DNA from: Candidatus Sulfotelmatobacter sp.
Lineage (GTDB): Bacteria; Acidobacteriota; Terriglobia; Terriglobales; Acidobacteriaceae
Direction: 5' to 3'
Length of the DNA stretch: 37,108 nt
Assembly: GCA_030039195.1 (NCBI GenBank)
Contig: JASHQK010000481.1
Coordinates: 1 to 37,108 of the forward strand
Below, one piece after another: positions 7,582 through 16,106 of the stretch (the stretch's first letter is position 1; the number at the start of each line of letters is the position of its first letter). The notes beneath the pieces are model-generated. The model searched no databases. It was not told the origin of the DNA and saw nothing but the letters and a program-made list of their open reading frames with translations. A program made the position numbers and the translations under genes.

Positions 7582-9069
7582 ATGTCCACCAGCGCAGAGC
7601 GTTCTGTCGCGATCCGGTCGAGCTTCGAGCCGGTGATCGGACTCGAAGTCCACGTTCAGCTTTTGACCGCGACCAAGATTTTCTGTTCCTGCTCCACTCG
7701 CTTCGGCGCGCCGCCCAACACGAATGTCTGCCCGGTTTGCCTGGGAATGCCCGGTGCGTTGCCCGTTCTCAACCAGAAAGCCGTCGAGTTTGCCACACTC
7801 GCCGCGATGGCGCTGAATTGCCGCATCAACGAAACTTCGATTTTCGCGCGGAAGAATTATTTTTATCCCGACCTGCCCAAGGGCTATCAGATTTCGCAAT
7901 ATGACAAGCCTCTGGCCGAGCATGGATTCATCGAAGTGCCGACCGGCGAAGGCAAGAAAAGTGAAAGAAAGAAAATCGGGATCACGCGCGTCCATCTCGA
8001 AGAAGACGCCGGGAAGAGCCTGCACGAAGGGTTCCCCGGCTCGGACGAAAAAACTGCAATTGATCTCAACCGCACTGGCGTGCCGCTGATCGAGATCGTC
8101 AGCGAGCCGGAAATTTCGTCGCCGGATGAAGCTTATGAATATCTGACCCGGCTTAAGGAGATCATCCTTTACACCGGGGTGAGCGATTGCAACATGGAGG
8201 AAGGCTCGCTGCGCTGCGATGCCAATGTCAGCGTCCGTCCGCGCGGGCAAAAGGAATTCGGAACAAAGACGGAAATCAAGAACGTGAATTCATTCCGCTT
8301 CATTCGCGAAGCGCTGGAGTACGAGATCACCCGGCAAATTGATGTGATCGAATCGGGCGGCACGGTCACTCAGGAAACGCGCCTCTACAACGCGAATGAA
8401 GGGAAAACCTATGGCATGCGTTCCAAAGAGCAGGCGCACGATTACCGGTATTTTCCCGAGCCCGATTTGCTCCCGCTGGTGATCGATGAAAAATGGCGAG
8501 CGGAAGTCGCGCGGACGCTGCCCGAATTACCCGAGGCACGCCGCGCGCGCATGGTGAAGGAGTACGGCATCACCGAATACGACGCGCAGGTGCTGACGTT
8601 TTCCAGGTCGCTGGCCGATCAATTCGAAGAAGCGGCGCGGGCTGCCAAGAATCCCAAGCGTGTGGCGAACCTCGTGCAAAGTGAGCTTGTGGGACGTCTG
8701 AAAGCCAAGAACCTCGAAATCGAGCACTCTCCCATTTCCATGCGCGGCGTCGCGGCCTCGGCCGATCTGGTCGGATCGGGCACCATCTCAGGCAAGATGC
8801 TGAAGGATCTGTATGACCTTGCCTTTGAGCGCGGTAAAGATTTTCCCCTTGTTTATGAAGAAGAAGGACGGCCGCAGCAGTCGACCGATACCTCAGCCCT
8901 CGAAAAGATCATCGATGAAGTGCTCGCTGCCAATCCCAGGCAGGTCGAGCAATATCGCGGCGGCAAGAAGACCATGCTCGGCTTCTTCGTTGGCCAGGTG
9001 ATGAAGGCTTCCAAAGGCCAGGCCAGCCCGCAGGTCGTGAACGAATTGCTGACCAGGAAGCTGGGATAG
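7582..9069 (+). CDS. gatB: Asp-tRNA(Asn)/Glu-tRNA(Gln) amidotransferase subunit B
   Basis: A 495-residue GatB, normal length. The N-terminal FEPVIGLEVHVQLLTATKIFC and CPVCLGMPGALPVLN, and later KNYFYPDLPKGYQISQYDKPL and RTGVPLIEIVSEPEI, are strong family signatures. The C-terminal YqeY-like tail ends with LGFFVGQVMKASKGQASPQVVNELL. GatB carries the kinase and tRNA-binding part of GatCAB, which amidates Glu-tRNA(Gln) or Asp-tRNA(Asn) in the cytoplasm. gatA and gatC are not in the window. glnS is also present (20302-22083), so GatCAB here probably serves mainly Asn-tRNA formation, an inference. The start is ATG 7582; an in-frame TTG at 7573 overlaps the -10. Confidence 0.96.
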   Translation: MSTSAERSVAIRSSFEPVIGLEVHVQLLTATKIFCSCSTRFGAPPNTNVCPVCLGMPGALPVLNQKAVEFATLAAMALNCRINETSIFARKNYFYPDLPKGYQISQYDKPLAEHGFIEVPTGEGKKSERKKIGITRVHLEEDAGKSLHEGFPGSDEKTAIDLNRTGVPLIEIVSEPEISSPDEAYEYLTRLKEIILYTGVSDCNMEEGSLRCDANVSVRPRGQKEFGTKTEIKNVNSFRFIREALEYEITRQIDVIESGGTVTQETRLYNANEGKTYGMRSKEQAHDYRYFPEPDLLPLVIDEKWRAEVARTLPELPEARRARMVKEYGITEYDAQVLTFSRSLADQFEEAARAAKNPKRVANLVQSELVGRLKAKNLEIEHSPISMRGVAASADLVGSGTISGKMLKDLYDLAFERGKDFPLVYEEEGRPQQSTDTSALEKIIDEVLAANPRQVEQYRGGKKTMLGFFVGQVMKASKGQASPQVVNELLTRKLG

Positions 9070-9153
9070 TTTTGTTATGAACAAGATTGCGTGGGACGAA
9101 AAAAGCGTTGGTTCACTTTCCCCGTGTCCACGAGATCGAGTTTCGGAGGAATC

Positions 9154-9558
9154 ATGGGCTTCTCGCCTCTGGGATTGACCCCGCTGATCGGCGTTTTCGA
9201 TATGCCACGATCGCTTGCTTTCTACCGGGACGTGCTCGGTTTCGCGGTAGTCTCGGCGTCACCTGAAGTAGAGACCAAGGAGGGTCGGTTTTCTCACTGG
9301 ATGCTGCTACGATTTGGAGGAGCCGAGATCATGCTGAACACTCAATATGACTCGAATGAGCGCCCACTCGAACCTCCAGAGAAGAGTCCCAAGGATGCTG
9401 TGTTTTACATCGCGTGCTCCGACGTAGAGCTTGCTTATCGGGAGCTCAGAAACCGGGGTTTGAAGGCTGAGCGTCCAAAAGTAGCACCATACGGGCTCAA
9501 ACTCTTCAGCGCAGAAGACCCCGACGGCTACACGATCGTTTTCCAGGAAGTGCGTTAG
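9154..9558 (+). CDS. VOC (glyoxalase/bleomycin-resistance fold) protein
   Basis: A 134-residue single VOC domain. LTPLIGVFDMPRSLAFYRDVLGF at the N-terminus and the C-terminal YGLKLFSAEDPDGYTIVFQE are the paired beta-alpha-beta motifs of the superfamily. Members bind a metal through His/Glu residues and act as dioxygenases, isomerases or drug-binding proteins; the specific role is not readable. The start is ATG 9154 because ggagga lies just before it (9145-9150). The in-frame GTG at 9091 would add 21 unlike residues. It follows gatB by 84 bp and probably has no functional link to it. Confidence 0.85.
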   Translation: MGFSPLGLTPLIGVFDMPRSLAFYRDVLGFAVVSASPEVETKEGRFSHWMLLRFGGAEIMLNTQYDSNERPLEPPEKSPKDAVFYIACSDVELAYRELRNRGLKAERPKVAPYGLKLFSAEDPDGYTIVFQEVR

Positions 9559-9601
9559 CACACCAAGATTAACGGATGTCCAGGCGATCTCTTGGCCGCT
9601 T

Positions 9602-9622
9602 GACCGGGTCAGAAACCCGGTC
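9602..9622. repeat. Perfect intergenic hairpin
   Basis: Arms gaccgggt and acccggtc with a 5-nt loop (cagaa). No T-run follows, so it is not a clear Rho-independent terminator. It lies after the VOC gene and may be a small repeat element. Confidence 0.45.
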
Positions 9623-9740
9623 CTACACCTTAATGTCCGACACCATCGCGATGTGACTTCCGTCATCTGATTTCCCCTTATGTCCGTGGCTACCATTGTA
9701 GATGGGATCCTCTGCCTGGCCGGACCTCCGGAGAAATGCC

Positions 9741-10376
9741 ATGAAGTTCAAAATCGACCGCATCATCAGCATTGCTACCCTGACCGCATCGCTGGTCGCG
9801 ATTTGTCTGGTTCTGAAGAGGCCTGCGCCGGTGACGCAGCCGCGAGTTCCGGCAGCAACGGAAGAACATGCGGGCTCGATCGATCAAAACATGGTGCCCT
9901 CAAGCGCGGTCGCGAGCCAGTCTCAGGGAGCTATCAGCAGCTCACCGCGAGCCAGCGCCTCCGCCGTTGCCCCGACTTCAACACCGGCTTCTGCGACCGC
10001 GCAGAGTAGCCAACCGCAAGCTCAACCTAAAGTTAACTCGGATGAGATCAGCGCCGTCCTGGCGCAGGCGCTCGGAGCGGCAGGGAGCGCGGGTCTCACC
10101 CCCGACTCAAATATCGGCAGCGGTGCGCCGCCCATCAAAGATCAGCAGATCAGCGTTGACGGCGATCTGGTGCACGGACAATTTCTCACCGAAATCGCCG
10201 GCAAGGATGTCTGGATCACGATCGCCGGGCACATCGGCGAGAAAGATGGCTACGCAACGTTCGATCCCACGGAGTTCAAGGTTGGCGATTTAGAAGTCCC
10301 GGTTTCGCTGGTCAATCCGGCGCTGCAGAAGAAGCTCGCAGAAGAACGCGATCGTTTGAAGGTTCCCAACAACTAG
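9741..10376 (+). CDS. Membrane-anchored or secreted protein of unknown function
   Basis: A 211-residue protein. The N-terminal KFKIDRIISIATLTASLVAICLVL (residues 2-25) is an uncleaved anchor or signal peptide. A Ser/Ala/Pro/Gln-rich linker follows (about 30-105). The C-terminal domain (about 135-211) includes DGDLVHGQFLTEIAGKDVWITIAGHIGEKDGYATFDPTEFKVGDLEVPVSLV, which looks beta-stranded; I do not recognise it. ATG 9741 was chosen because ggaga lies upstream at about 9730 and the anchor begins right after it; an in-frame ATG at 9702 would add 13 residues. No neighbour suggests a role. Confidence 0.7.
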   Translation: MKFKIDRIISIATLTASLVAICLVLKRPAPVTQPRVPAATEEHAGSIDQNMVPSSAVASQSQGAISSSPRASASAVAPTSTPASATAQSSQPQAQPKVNSDEISAVLAQALGAAGSAGLTPDSNIGSGAPPIKDQQISVDGDLVHGQFLTEIAGKDVWITIAGHIGEKDGYATFDPTEFKVGDLEVPVSLVNPALQKKLAEERDRLKVPNN

Positions 10377-10419
10377 GGCGGGATCAAAGTGAAGTACGAA
10401 TGCTCCCTGCGGGATGCAA

Positions 10420-10455
10420 AGATCCTTCGGCGCAAAAAGCGCGCCTCAGGATGAC
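10420..10455. repeat. Remnant of the family A palindromic repeat
   Basis: It contains agatccttcgg and cctcaggatgac, the same end motifs as the 909-1096 element, around a small ggcgc/gcgcc hairpin. It lies between two convergent genes and may also act as a weak terminator. Confidence 0.5.
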
Positions 10456-10489
10456 AAAGCAGTGATGGAATCAACGAACGATGTGAAAG

Positions 10490-11995
10490 CTAGATGCGAT
10501 TCTCGCCGGCAACCTTACCATACCACCGGCCAGACTCTTTGATGGTTCGTTCCTCCGTTTTGAAATCCACGTAACTGAGCCCGAAGCGCGGGCTGTATCC
10601 TTCCGCCCATTCGAAGTTATCCATCAAGCTCCAAGCGTGGTAGCTGCGGACGTTCGCGCCTTCGGCTATCGCCCGCGCCAGCGCAGAGATGTACTCGCGG
10701 TGATAAGAAATGCGGCGTTCATCGTGAATTTCGCCGTTCGCGTCGGGACTATCGTTATACGCGCAACCGCTTTCCGTGATCTCGATCGCCGGCCGGCTGT
10801 AGTCGCGCGTAATGCGCATAACCATGTCATACAAGGCTTTCGGCCAGACTTCCCAATCGAGGTCGGTCTTGGGACCCGACTGGCCGCCTTCCATCTTGAC
10901 CGGAAACAGCCATTCCTGCGCGCTCGTGACTCGCTCCAGCACCCTGGGCGCGGAGGCGATAGTGCGGGTGTAGAGATTGATGCCGATGAAATCTAACGGG
11001 ACGCGCATCGCCTCCATATCGCCGGGACGAATGCCCATGATGCGTTCCGGCAGAAAAGTCAGAGCGTTGGGATAGCGGCCGCGCAGCGGGGGATCGAGAA
11101 ACCATGTGTTCACGAAGGCGTGGGCGTGCTCGGCGGCGAGTTTGTCTTCCGCAGAATCGGTGGCCGGTTCGCAGGGAGACATCCAGAACGCGGTGCCTAC
11201 CCTCGCCTTGGGACATACGGCTTTTAGAGCGCGGAAACCGGCTCCCTGTGCCAGATTTACGACATGCGTAGCACGCAAGAAATCGACCAGACTCTTGCGC
11301 CCGGGCGCGTGTGTCCCTTCGAGATATCCCAGATCGACGAAGGAGTCCGGCTCATTGAACAGGGTCCAGTCGGAGACTCGATCGCCGAGCATCCGCGCAG
11401 CCAGCTGCACATACTCTGCAAATCGCGATGCCGTGTCACGGTCCGGCCATCCGCCGGCATCTTCTAAAACCTGCGGCAAGTCCCAGTGATAGAGCGTCAC
11501 GAATGGCCGGATTCCCGCTTCCAGCAGCGCGTCGACGAGCCGGCTGTAATAATCGATTCCCTTCGCATTCACCGCGCCCGACCCGGCGGGCTGCATCCGC
11601 GGCCAGGAAAGTGAAAAGCGATAGCTGTTGACATTCATCGCACGCATCAGCGCGAGATCTTCGCGCCAGCGATGATAAGAATCGCAGGCAATGTCGCCGG
11701 TGTCGCCGTTCTTGATCTTTCCCGGCGTATGTGTGAACCGATCCCAGATGGATTCTCCCTTGCCGTCTTCGTTCCACGCGCCTTCGATCTGATATGACGA
11801 AGTTGCGGCGCCCCAGAAAAATCCCTTGGGAAAAGTGAAGTCGGCCGGCGATTCGAATTGTGCAGCGGTGGAATGCCGAGGAGCGGTTGTCCCTGCTTTA
11901 GAAGAGACGCTGCATGCGGAAAATGCAACCGGCAGCGCGGCTAGAGCGCCGGCACTCAATGCGGAATGGATGAACTTTCGTCGTGTCAGGCGCAA
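10490..11995 (-). CDS. Exported GH1 beta-glucosidase (Tat signal)
   Basis: A 501-residue glycoside hydrolase family 1 enzyme. The N-terminus has twin arginines (LTRRKFIHSALSAG) and a hydrophobic stretch ending in SAC, so Tat export, perhaps as a lipoprotein, is likely. The (beta/alpha)8 domain starts near residue 54 (FPKGFFWGAATSSYQIEG). The acid/base Glu215 lies in TLFNEPDSF and the nucleophile Glu408 in EITESG (usually TENG). GH1 enzymes hydrolyse terminal beta-glucosides, galactosides or fucosides; the substrate here is unknown. The start is TTG 11995; TACAAT lies about 20 nt upstream with GGAG between. An exported GH1 fits a soil polysaccharide user. Confidence 0.92.
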   Translation of the reverse strand: MRLTRRKFIHSALSAGALAALPVAFSACSVSSKAGTTAPRHSTAAQFESPADFTFPKGFFWGAATSSYQIEGAWNEDGKGESIWDRFTHTPGKIKNGDTGDIACDSYHRWREDLALMRAMNVNSYRFSLSWPRMQPAGSGAVNAKGIDYYSRLVDALLEAGIRPFVTLYHWDLPQVLEDAGGWPDRDTASRFAEYVQLAARMLGDRVSDWTLFNEPDSFVDLGYLEGTHAPGRKSLVDFLRATHVVNLAQGAGFRALKAVCPKARVGTAFWMSPCEPATDSAEDKLAAEHAHAFVNTWFLDPPLRGRYPNALTFLPERIMGIRPGDMEAMRVPLDFIGINLYTRTIASAPRVLERVTSAQEWLFPVKMEGGQSGPKTDLDWEVWPKALYDMVMRITRDYSRPAIEITESGCAYNDSPDANGEIHDERRISYHREYISALARAIAEGANVRSYHAWSLMDNFEWAEGYSPRFGLSYVDFKTEERTIKESGRWYGKVAGENRI

Positions 11996-12081
11996 ACTGG
12001 CTGGGCTCCATCAGGCATTGTAATGGAGCGGCGAAAGTTCCAGGAATGTGCTCTGAGAGTCCCGTCCCTTGCAATTCGCCT

Positions 12082-13662
12082 TTACTCTGGATTCAAGCTG
12101 TCGTACATCTTCCACAGCGAGTCGGCGGAAGCGCGGTAGACCACCCATCCCGTCCCGGCATCGGAGGTTTCGCGGAACAGTAATTCACCGCGCCCGTCTC
12201 CGTCCGCATCGACAGCATCGATCAGATCGAGGCGTGGAGTCACGTCGAGATGGTACTTGTCGGTGACTCCCACATACAGTTTGTGCACATTGTTGTAAAT
12301 GTCGGGGTACCCGACGATCGTAATCGAATACGTAAGATTGCTGAATTCCCCGGTTTGCGCGTCCGGCGGCATGTGCGCGTCCGCGCTGAAAACGATGACC
12401 GGCTGATTGCTGAGCCACAAGTCGTAGGCGATCATCTTCACATTTTCCAGGATCGGCTCGGGCATTTTTTTCGCCGGCTCACGGTGAGACGTCCGTGAAG
12501 GACGCGCTTCTGGCTTGATTTCCTCTTTCGCCTGCGCCTTCAAGTACGAGGCCAGTTGCTCTTTGGCGAGGGCCACCATCTGGTCGTGGCGTTGACTTTC
12601 CTCGCCCGTAAGCCACTCGAACGCATAGGAATGTGGCTCCGGACCGTGCGCATCCGAAATGGCCGGGATCAACTGAAGGGGCCCGGGGGTCGATTCACTC
12701 TTCGCGGCCGTCGACGCGGGCTTTGCCGACGCCGTTACTCCGGGCTTGCTGTAGCCAGGGAAATCTTCGTCGGCGAAAGACACTGCCGGCTTGCCGCGCC
12801 GTAACAGCGGACGATCGGCAGCACCCGCTCCGCTGTCATCTACCGGAACATTTTCTTGAGTGCTCGCCTTGCCGCTTCCGGGCTTGGCAGGAGCCGGGGA
12901 TGAATTTGTCGATGTCTGCGCCGATCCGGTCCCTGAACCGGTCTGCCCTGAGCTGGAGGGTTGGGAATCCGAAGACGAAGCCGGCTTAGACAGGCGTGGA
13001 GGTTCATCACCCGAACCACTCGAACTCGGCGACGATGATGGCGACGGCTCCGGCTTGTTCAGCCGCGGAGGCCCATCACTAGACCCTCCGGAGTTTGGGG
13101 ACGAAGCCGCCGGACCGCTCGCTGCCGGATTCTCTGGATAAACCTTCGTGGGATCTCTGGTCAGCCGCGGAGGAGCATCGGTATCGGTCAACCCGAGCGG
13201 CACCGCCCGGGCCGTCATCACAGTACTCTTGGTTTCTGTTCCTGCCGGAACCCAGGAGCCGGTTGCAAGCCACGGTACGGGCCCGTTCACGGCATTACTG
13301 TGCAGAGCGCTGCCCACGGTGAACAGCCCCTGGGAACTTCCGTCGCGCTCGACTTCATAAACCGTGCCCGATTCCAGCGCCATGGGCACAGGGTCGGCCT
13401 TGTACGCGCTTGCGTCCCAGAACTTGCCATCGATCATGATCGCGATGGGCACCAGCGAAGTCTTTCCTTTTTCTCCCATCTGCAGGATCGCGAGTGCCCG
13501 CGGCCCCAGGTCTTTCTTGGTCGGAAGCTTGTGCTCCGACGGCATGATTTGCGGAAGGTCGCCCTGAGCCGCGACCGGGGCGCTCCACAGTAAGGCGCAG
13601 GCCAGCATGCTCGCCGCGGCGAGGCCACGTATGCGGCGCGAAATTTCGTGCTCTAGAATCAT
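12082..13662 (-). CDS. Secreted repeat-linker protein with a C-terminal domain of unknown function
   Basis: A 526-residue protein from ATG 13662, chosen because a signal peptide (about residues 11-32, ending APVAAQ) follows directly. An N-terminal conserved region (33-160) precedes a Ser/Pro/Gly-rich linker. The linker carries repeated PPRL units (residues 164-167, 198-201, 221-224), each followed by a basic residue and Pro, plus a related RPLLRRGKP at 284. The C-terminal region ends with DAVDADGDGRGELLFRE, a D-x-D-x-D-G loop like FG-GAP or calcium-binding repeats, then GWVVYRA. It is probably surface or periplasmic. Earlier in-frame starts up to 13779 lack a signal peptide and overlap the bcp leader. 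The function is unknown. Confidence 0.7.
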   Translation of the reverse strand: MILEHEISRRIRGLAAASMLACALLWSAPVAAQGDLPQIMPSEHKLPTKKDLGPRALAILQMGEKGKTSLVPIAIMIDGKFWDASAYKADPVPMALESGTVYEVERDGSSQGLFTVGSALHSNAVNGPVPWLATGSWVPAGTETKSTVMTARAVPLGLTDTDAPPRLTRDPTKVYPENPAASGPAASSPNSGGSSDGPPRLNKPEPSPSSSPSSSGSGDEPPRLSKPASSSDSQPSSSGQTGSGTGSAQTSTNSSPAPAKPGSGKASTQENVPVDDSGAGAADRPLLRRGKPAVSFADEDFPGYSKPGVTASAKPASTAAKSESTPGPLQLIPAISDAHGPEPHSYAFEWLTGEESQRHDQMVALAKEQLASYLKAQAKEEIKPEARPSRTSHREPAKKMPEPILENVKMIAYDLWLSNQPVIVFSADAHMPPDAQTGEFSNLTYSITIVGYPDIYNNVHKLYVGVTDKYHLDVTPRLDLIDAVDADGDGRGELLFRETSDAGTGWVVYRASADSLWKMYDSLNPE

Positions 13663-13747
13663 TCCATGTAGAATCTCGGCGGCTGGCCCTCCGCTTGCTT
13701 TATTGGCCCCGCCACGCGTCAAGTTCGATCTTCGACGAGGAAAGTTC

Positions 13748-14218
13748 ATGAATATCCATGATAAAGCGCCCGACTTCACTTTGCAGGACGAGAATGGAAA
13801 AGAAATCTCGTTAAAAGACCTGCGCGGAAAGACCGCGGTTTTATATTTCTACCCTCGCGCTGACACGCCCGGCTGCACCATCGAAGCGTGCGGGTTCCGC
13901 GACACATACAGTAAGATTCAGAAAACCGGAGCCGTGCTGCTCGGAGTCTCGCCCGATACGGTCGCGGCGGAGAAGAAATTCTCGGAAAAATTCAATCTCC
14001 CCTTCCCTTTGCTGGCCGATGCCGACAAGAAGGTCGCCCACGCCTTCGGCGTCATGAAAGAGAAAAACATGTACGGAAAGAAAGTGATGGGAGTGGCGCG
14101 CACCACGTTTGTGATCGGTCCCGATGGCAAAATCGAGCACATCTTCGAGAACGTCAAGCCTGACGGCCACGCCGAAGAGGTGCTGGAGTATCTGAAATCG
14201 ACGAAAAAATCGGCGTAG
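13748..14218 (+). CDS. bcp: Thioredoxin-dependent peroxiredoxin (BCP type)
   Basis: A 156-residue peroxiredoxin. PRADTPGCTIEACGFRD near residues 38-54 has the peroxidatic Cys (TPGC) and, five residues on, the resolving Cys typical of the alpha-type BCP subgroup. ARTTFVIGPDGKI near 116-128 is the conserved C-terminal motif. It reduces hydroperoxides with electrons from thioredoxin, linking it to the trxB gene at 34260. ATG 13748 has gagga about 8 nt upstream; earlier in-frame starts run into the divergent gene. It is a cytoplasmic enzyme of normal length. Confidence 0.95.
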   Translation: MNIHDKAPDFTLQDENGKEISLKDLRGKTAVLYFYPRADTPGCTIEACGFRDTYSKIQKTGAVLLGVSPDTVAAEKKFSEKFNLPFPLLADADKKVAHAFGVMKEKNMYGKKVMGVARTTFVIGPDGKIEHIFENVKPDGHAEEVLEYLKSTKKSA

Positions 14219-14265
14219 CGAGATTGTTGCCCTAAAGAGAGATTCTATGTGTCCCAGAGGTACAA

Positions 14266-14322
14266 AGCCCCAGAAAGACGGTGAGATTTGTTTTCTCCGT
14301 GCCTCCGTGACTCCGTGGTGAA
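14266..14322. repeat. Intergenic repeat of the ctccgtgcctccgtg type (family B)
   Basis: The core tttctccgtgcctccgtgac is followed by tccgtggtgaa. The opposite strand translates to TTESRRHGE, a familiar artefact of non-coding repeats in several phyla. A second copy lies at 30841-31060. This copy ends right before the GTG start of the glycosylase gene and probably supplies its immediate upstream region. Confidence 0.7.
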
Positions 14323-14327
14323 CGATT

Positions 14328-14957
14328 GTGATTCGTCCTCTGCTGCGCGAATTCTTTGCCCGTGATCCTCGAAAAGTCTCCCGCGAACTGCTGGGAAAGG
14401 TTCTGGTTCGCGCCAGCCAAGATCGAGATGCAACGCTTACCGCCCGGATCGTCGAAGTCGAGGCCTACCTTGGCGAAAATGATCCGGCAGCGCATGGTTC
14501 TGCCGGACGAACGCTCCGCAACGAAGTTTTGTTTGGCCCGCCCGGCCACGCTTACGTCTATTTCATTTACGGCAATCACTACTGCCTGAACGTTTCCTGC
14601 GAACCGGAAGGCCAGGCGGGATGCGTGCTATTCCGTGCGCTCGAACCACTCACGGGAATCGAAGGGATGGCTCAGGCGCGTGCCGTTACTATCCGCACTC
14701 CACGCGACCTGCGCCAGCTCACCAGCGGCCCGGGACGGCTCGCCGAAGCCTTCGGCATTACCCGCATCCGCGACAACGGATGCGATATGACATCGCCGAG
14801 CAGCGGTCTTTGGATCGGGAACGACGGATATCGTTCCAGACGTATCTGCCTCTCGCCGCGGATCGGAATCACCAAGGCGGCCGAGCGAAAGCTGCGCTAC
14901 CTGATCGCCGGCAATCCTTTCGTGTCAGGGCCCAAACGCCTGGCCGCCCAAGTCTGA
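14328..14957 (+). CDS. DNA-3-methyladenine glycosylase (AAG/MPG family)
   Basis: A 209-residue AAG-type glycosylase. ARIVEVEAYLGENDPAAHGSAGRTLRNEVLFGPPGHAYVYFIYGNHYCLNVS spans the catalytic core: Glu of EVEAY activates water, and the YVYFIYG stretch helps build the base-flipping pocket. The family excises alkylated purines to start base-excision repair. The start is GTG 14328, the first in-frame start giving the usual IRPLLREFFARD N-terminus; no good Shine-Dalgarno is present, since the upstream DNA is repeat family B. Length and motifs are complete. Confidence 0.93.
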   Translation: MIRPLLREFFARDPRKVSRELLGKVLVRASQDRDATLTARIVEVEAYLGENDPAAHGSAGRTLRNEVLFGPPGHAYVYFIYGNHYCLNVSCEPEGQAGCVLFRALEPLTGIEGMAQARAVTIRTPRDLRQLTSGPGRLAEAFGITRIRDNGCDMTSPSSGLWIGNDGYRSRRICLSPRIGITKAAERKLRYLIAGNPFVSGPKRLAAQV

Positions 14958-15015
14958 GGAGACAATTCCAGAGGGCCCGGTGCGCGAAAACCTGCCCCCT
15001 CTTGACCTCCGGGTG

Positions 15016-15106
15016 TACACTGTTCGGCGGGTTAAGTGGGGGAAAACCCGTGCTGGCCACGGCTTTTCACGTCTTCGCGAAAACATCCACAAATTGCCGA
15101 ACCCGC
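15016..15106 (+). promoter_or_regulatory. Possible structured leader before the EF-hand hydrolase gene
   Basis: TACACT at 15016-15021 could be a -10. After it, cgggtt (15028-15033) can pair with aacccg (15045-15050), or the overlapping gcgggtt can pair with aacccgc at 15100-15106. The two foldings exclude each other. No known riboswitch family was recognised. The rest of the 14958-15178 gap shows nothing else clear. Confidence 0.25.
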
Positions 15107-15178
15107 GAGAGCCTTCGCGGCATCTCAGTAGCTGGCAGAACTTCGTCCAGCGAAAAGGTCTTACCGACTGGAGTCCAC

Positions 15179-15943
15179 GTGTCCGCCCTGGCGCGATCTC
15201 GTTGCTTATTCGCTGCTTTTCTGAGCATCGCCACGGCCCTCCCGCTGTTTGCCGAAGGCGGCGCCATTGAGCATGTTCAGAAATTTCCGGATTACATCGT
15301 GATTGGCTTCGTGGGCGGATTCGTGCGGCATGACAATCCCAATCATGGGCCAGTTCAGGTGGCCGAGCGCATCGAACGCACCGATTCCTCCGATGCCTAC
15401 GTGCAAGTCTTCGAAAATCGGCACAGAAAAGCCGCCTACGAGACCGTCTTGCGTCTTCTGGATCGCGACCACGACGGCAGTCTCAGCCCACAGGAAAAAG
15501 ACCGGGCGCGCATCATTCTCTTCGGTCAAAGCTGGGGCGGTTCGGCCGTCGTGATGCTGGCTCGCGAACTGCGCCGCATGGGAATCCCCGTGCTGTTGAC
15601 CGTTCAAGTTGATAGCGTGGCCAAACCGTGGCAGAACGACAAGGTCATTCCGCCCAATGTCACCGAAGCGGTCAACTTCTATCAGACGCAGGGGCTGATC
15701 CATGGACGCCGCCAGATCCGGGCCACTGATCCTTCCCGAACCGAAATTCTGGGAAATTTCCGCTTCGATTACAGGCATACACCGGTTCAATGCCAGAGCC
15801 GGCTTTCCTGGTACGATCGCGTGCTCACGCCCGGCCACGCGCAGAGTGAGTGCGATCCTCGTCTTTGGAGCGAAGTCGAAGCGCTGGTACGACAGCATAT
15901 CGAGCCGCCGGCCAGTGCGGCCGTGGCAATGCCCCGCCCCTAG
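15179..15943 (+). CDS. Secreted alpha/beta-hydrolase-like protein with an EF-hand loop
   Basis: A 254-residue protein from GTG 15179, chosen because ggag lies 5 nt upstream and a signal peptide (residues about 5-25, ending LFAEG) follows. Residues 95-106 (DRDHDGSLSPQE) match the EF-hand loop D-x-D-x-D-G-x-L-x-x-x-E. A few residues later comes LFGQSWGGSA, with the G-x-S-x-G nucleophile elbow at Ser118. A region suiting the rest of an alpha/beta-hydrolase fold follows (VLLTVQVDSV). Calcium binding and lipase/esterase-like activity are inference. Catalytic Asp and His cannot be fixed by eye. No close family was recognised. Confidence 0.7.
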   Translation: MSALARSRCLFAAFLSIATALPLFAEGGAIEHVQKFPDYIVIGFVGGFVRHDNPNHGPVQVAERIERTDSSDAYVQVFENRHRKAAYETVLRLLDRDHDGSLSPQEKDRARIILFGQSWGGSAVVMLARELRRMGIPVLLTVQVDSVAKPWQNDKVIPPNVTEAVNFYQTQGLIHGRRQIRATDPSRTEILGNFRFDYRHTPVQCQSRLSWYDRVLTPGHAQSECDPRLWSEVEALVRQHIEPPASAAVAMPRP

Positions 15944-16106
15944 GATCGTGCTGGACCGTTGATCCTACTGGGCATTAGGGGGCAAAGAAATGAGGTTTTG
16001 GGCCGGGACAACTTCTCGGCGGAGATTGGGTTCAAATTAGATAGCTCTACCAGAGGTGTGTCGCCATCCCTGCGCAACTCACCTTGTCAGGTGGAAGGGG
16101 CCAACC

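Noticed and set aside
14245-14579. Minus-strand frames reading TTESRRHGE
   Set aside because: They cover a non-coding repeat and the antisense of the glycosylase gene.
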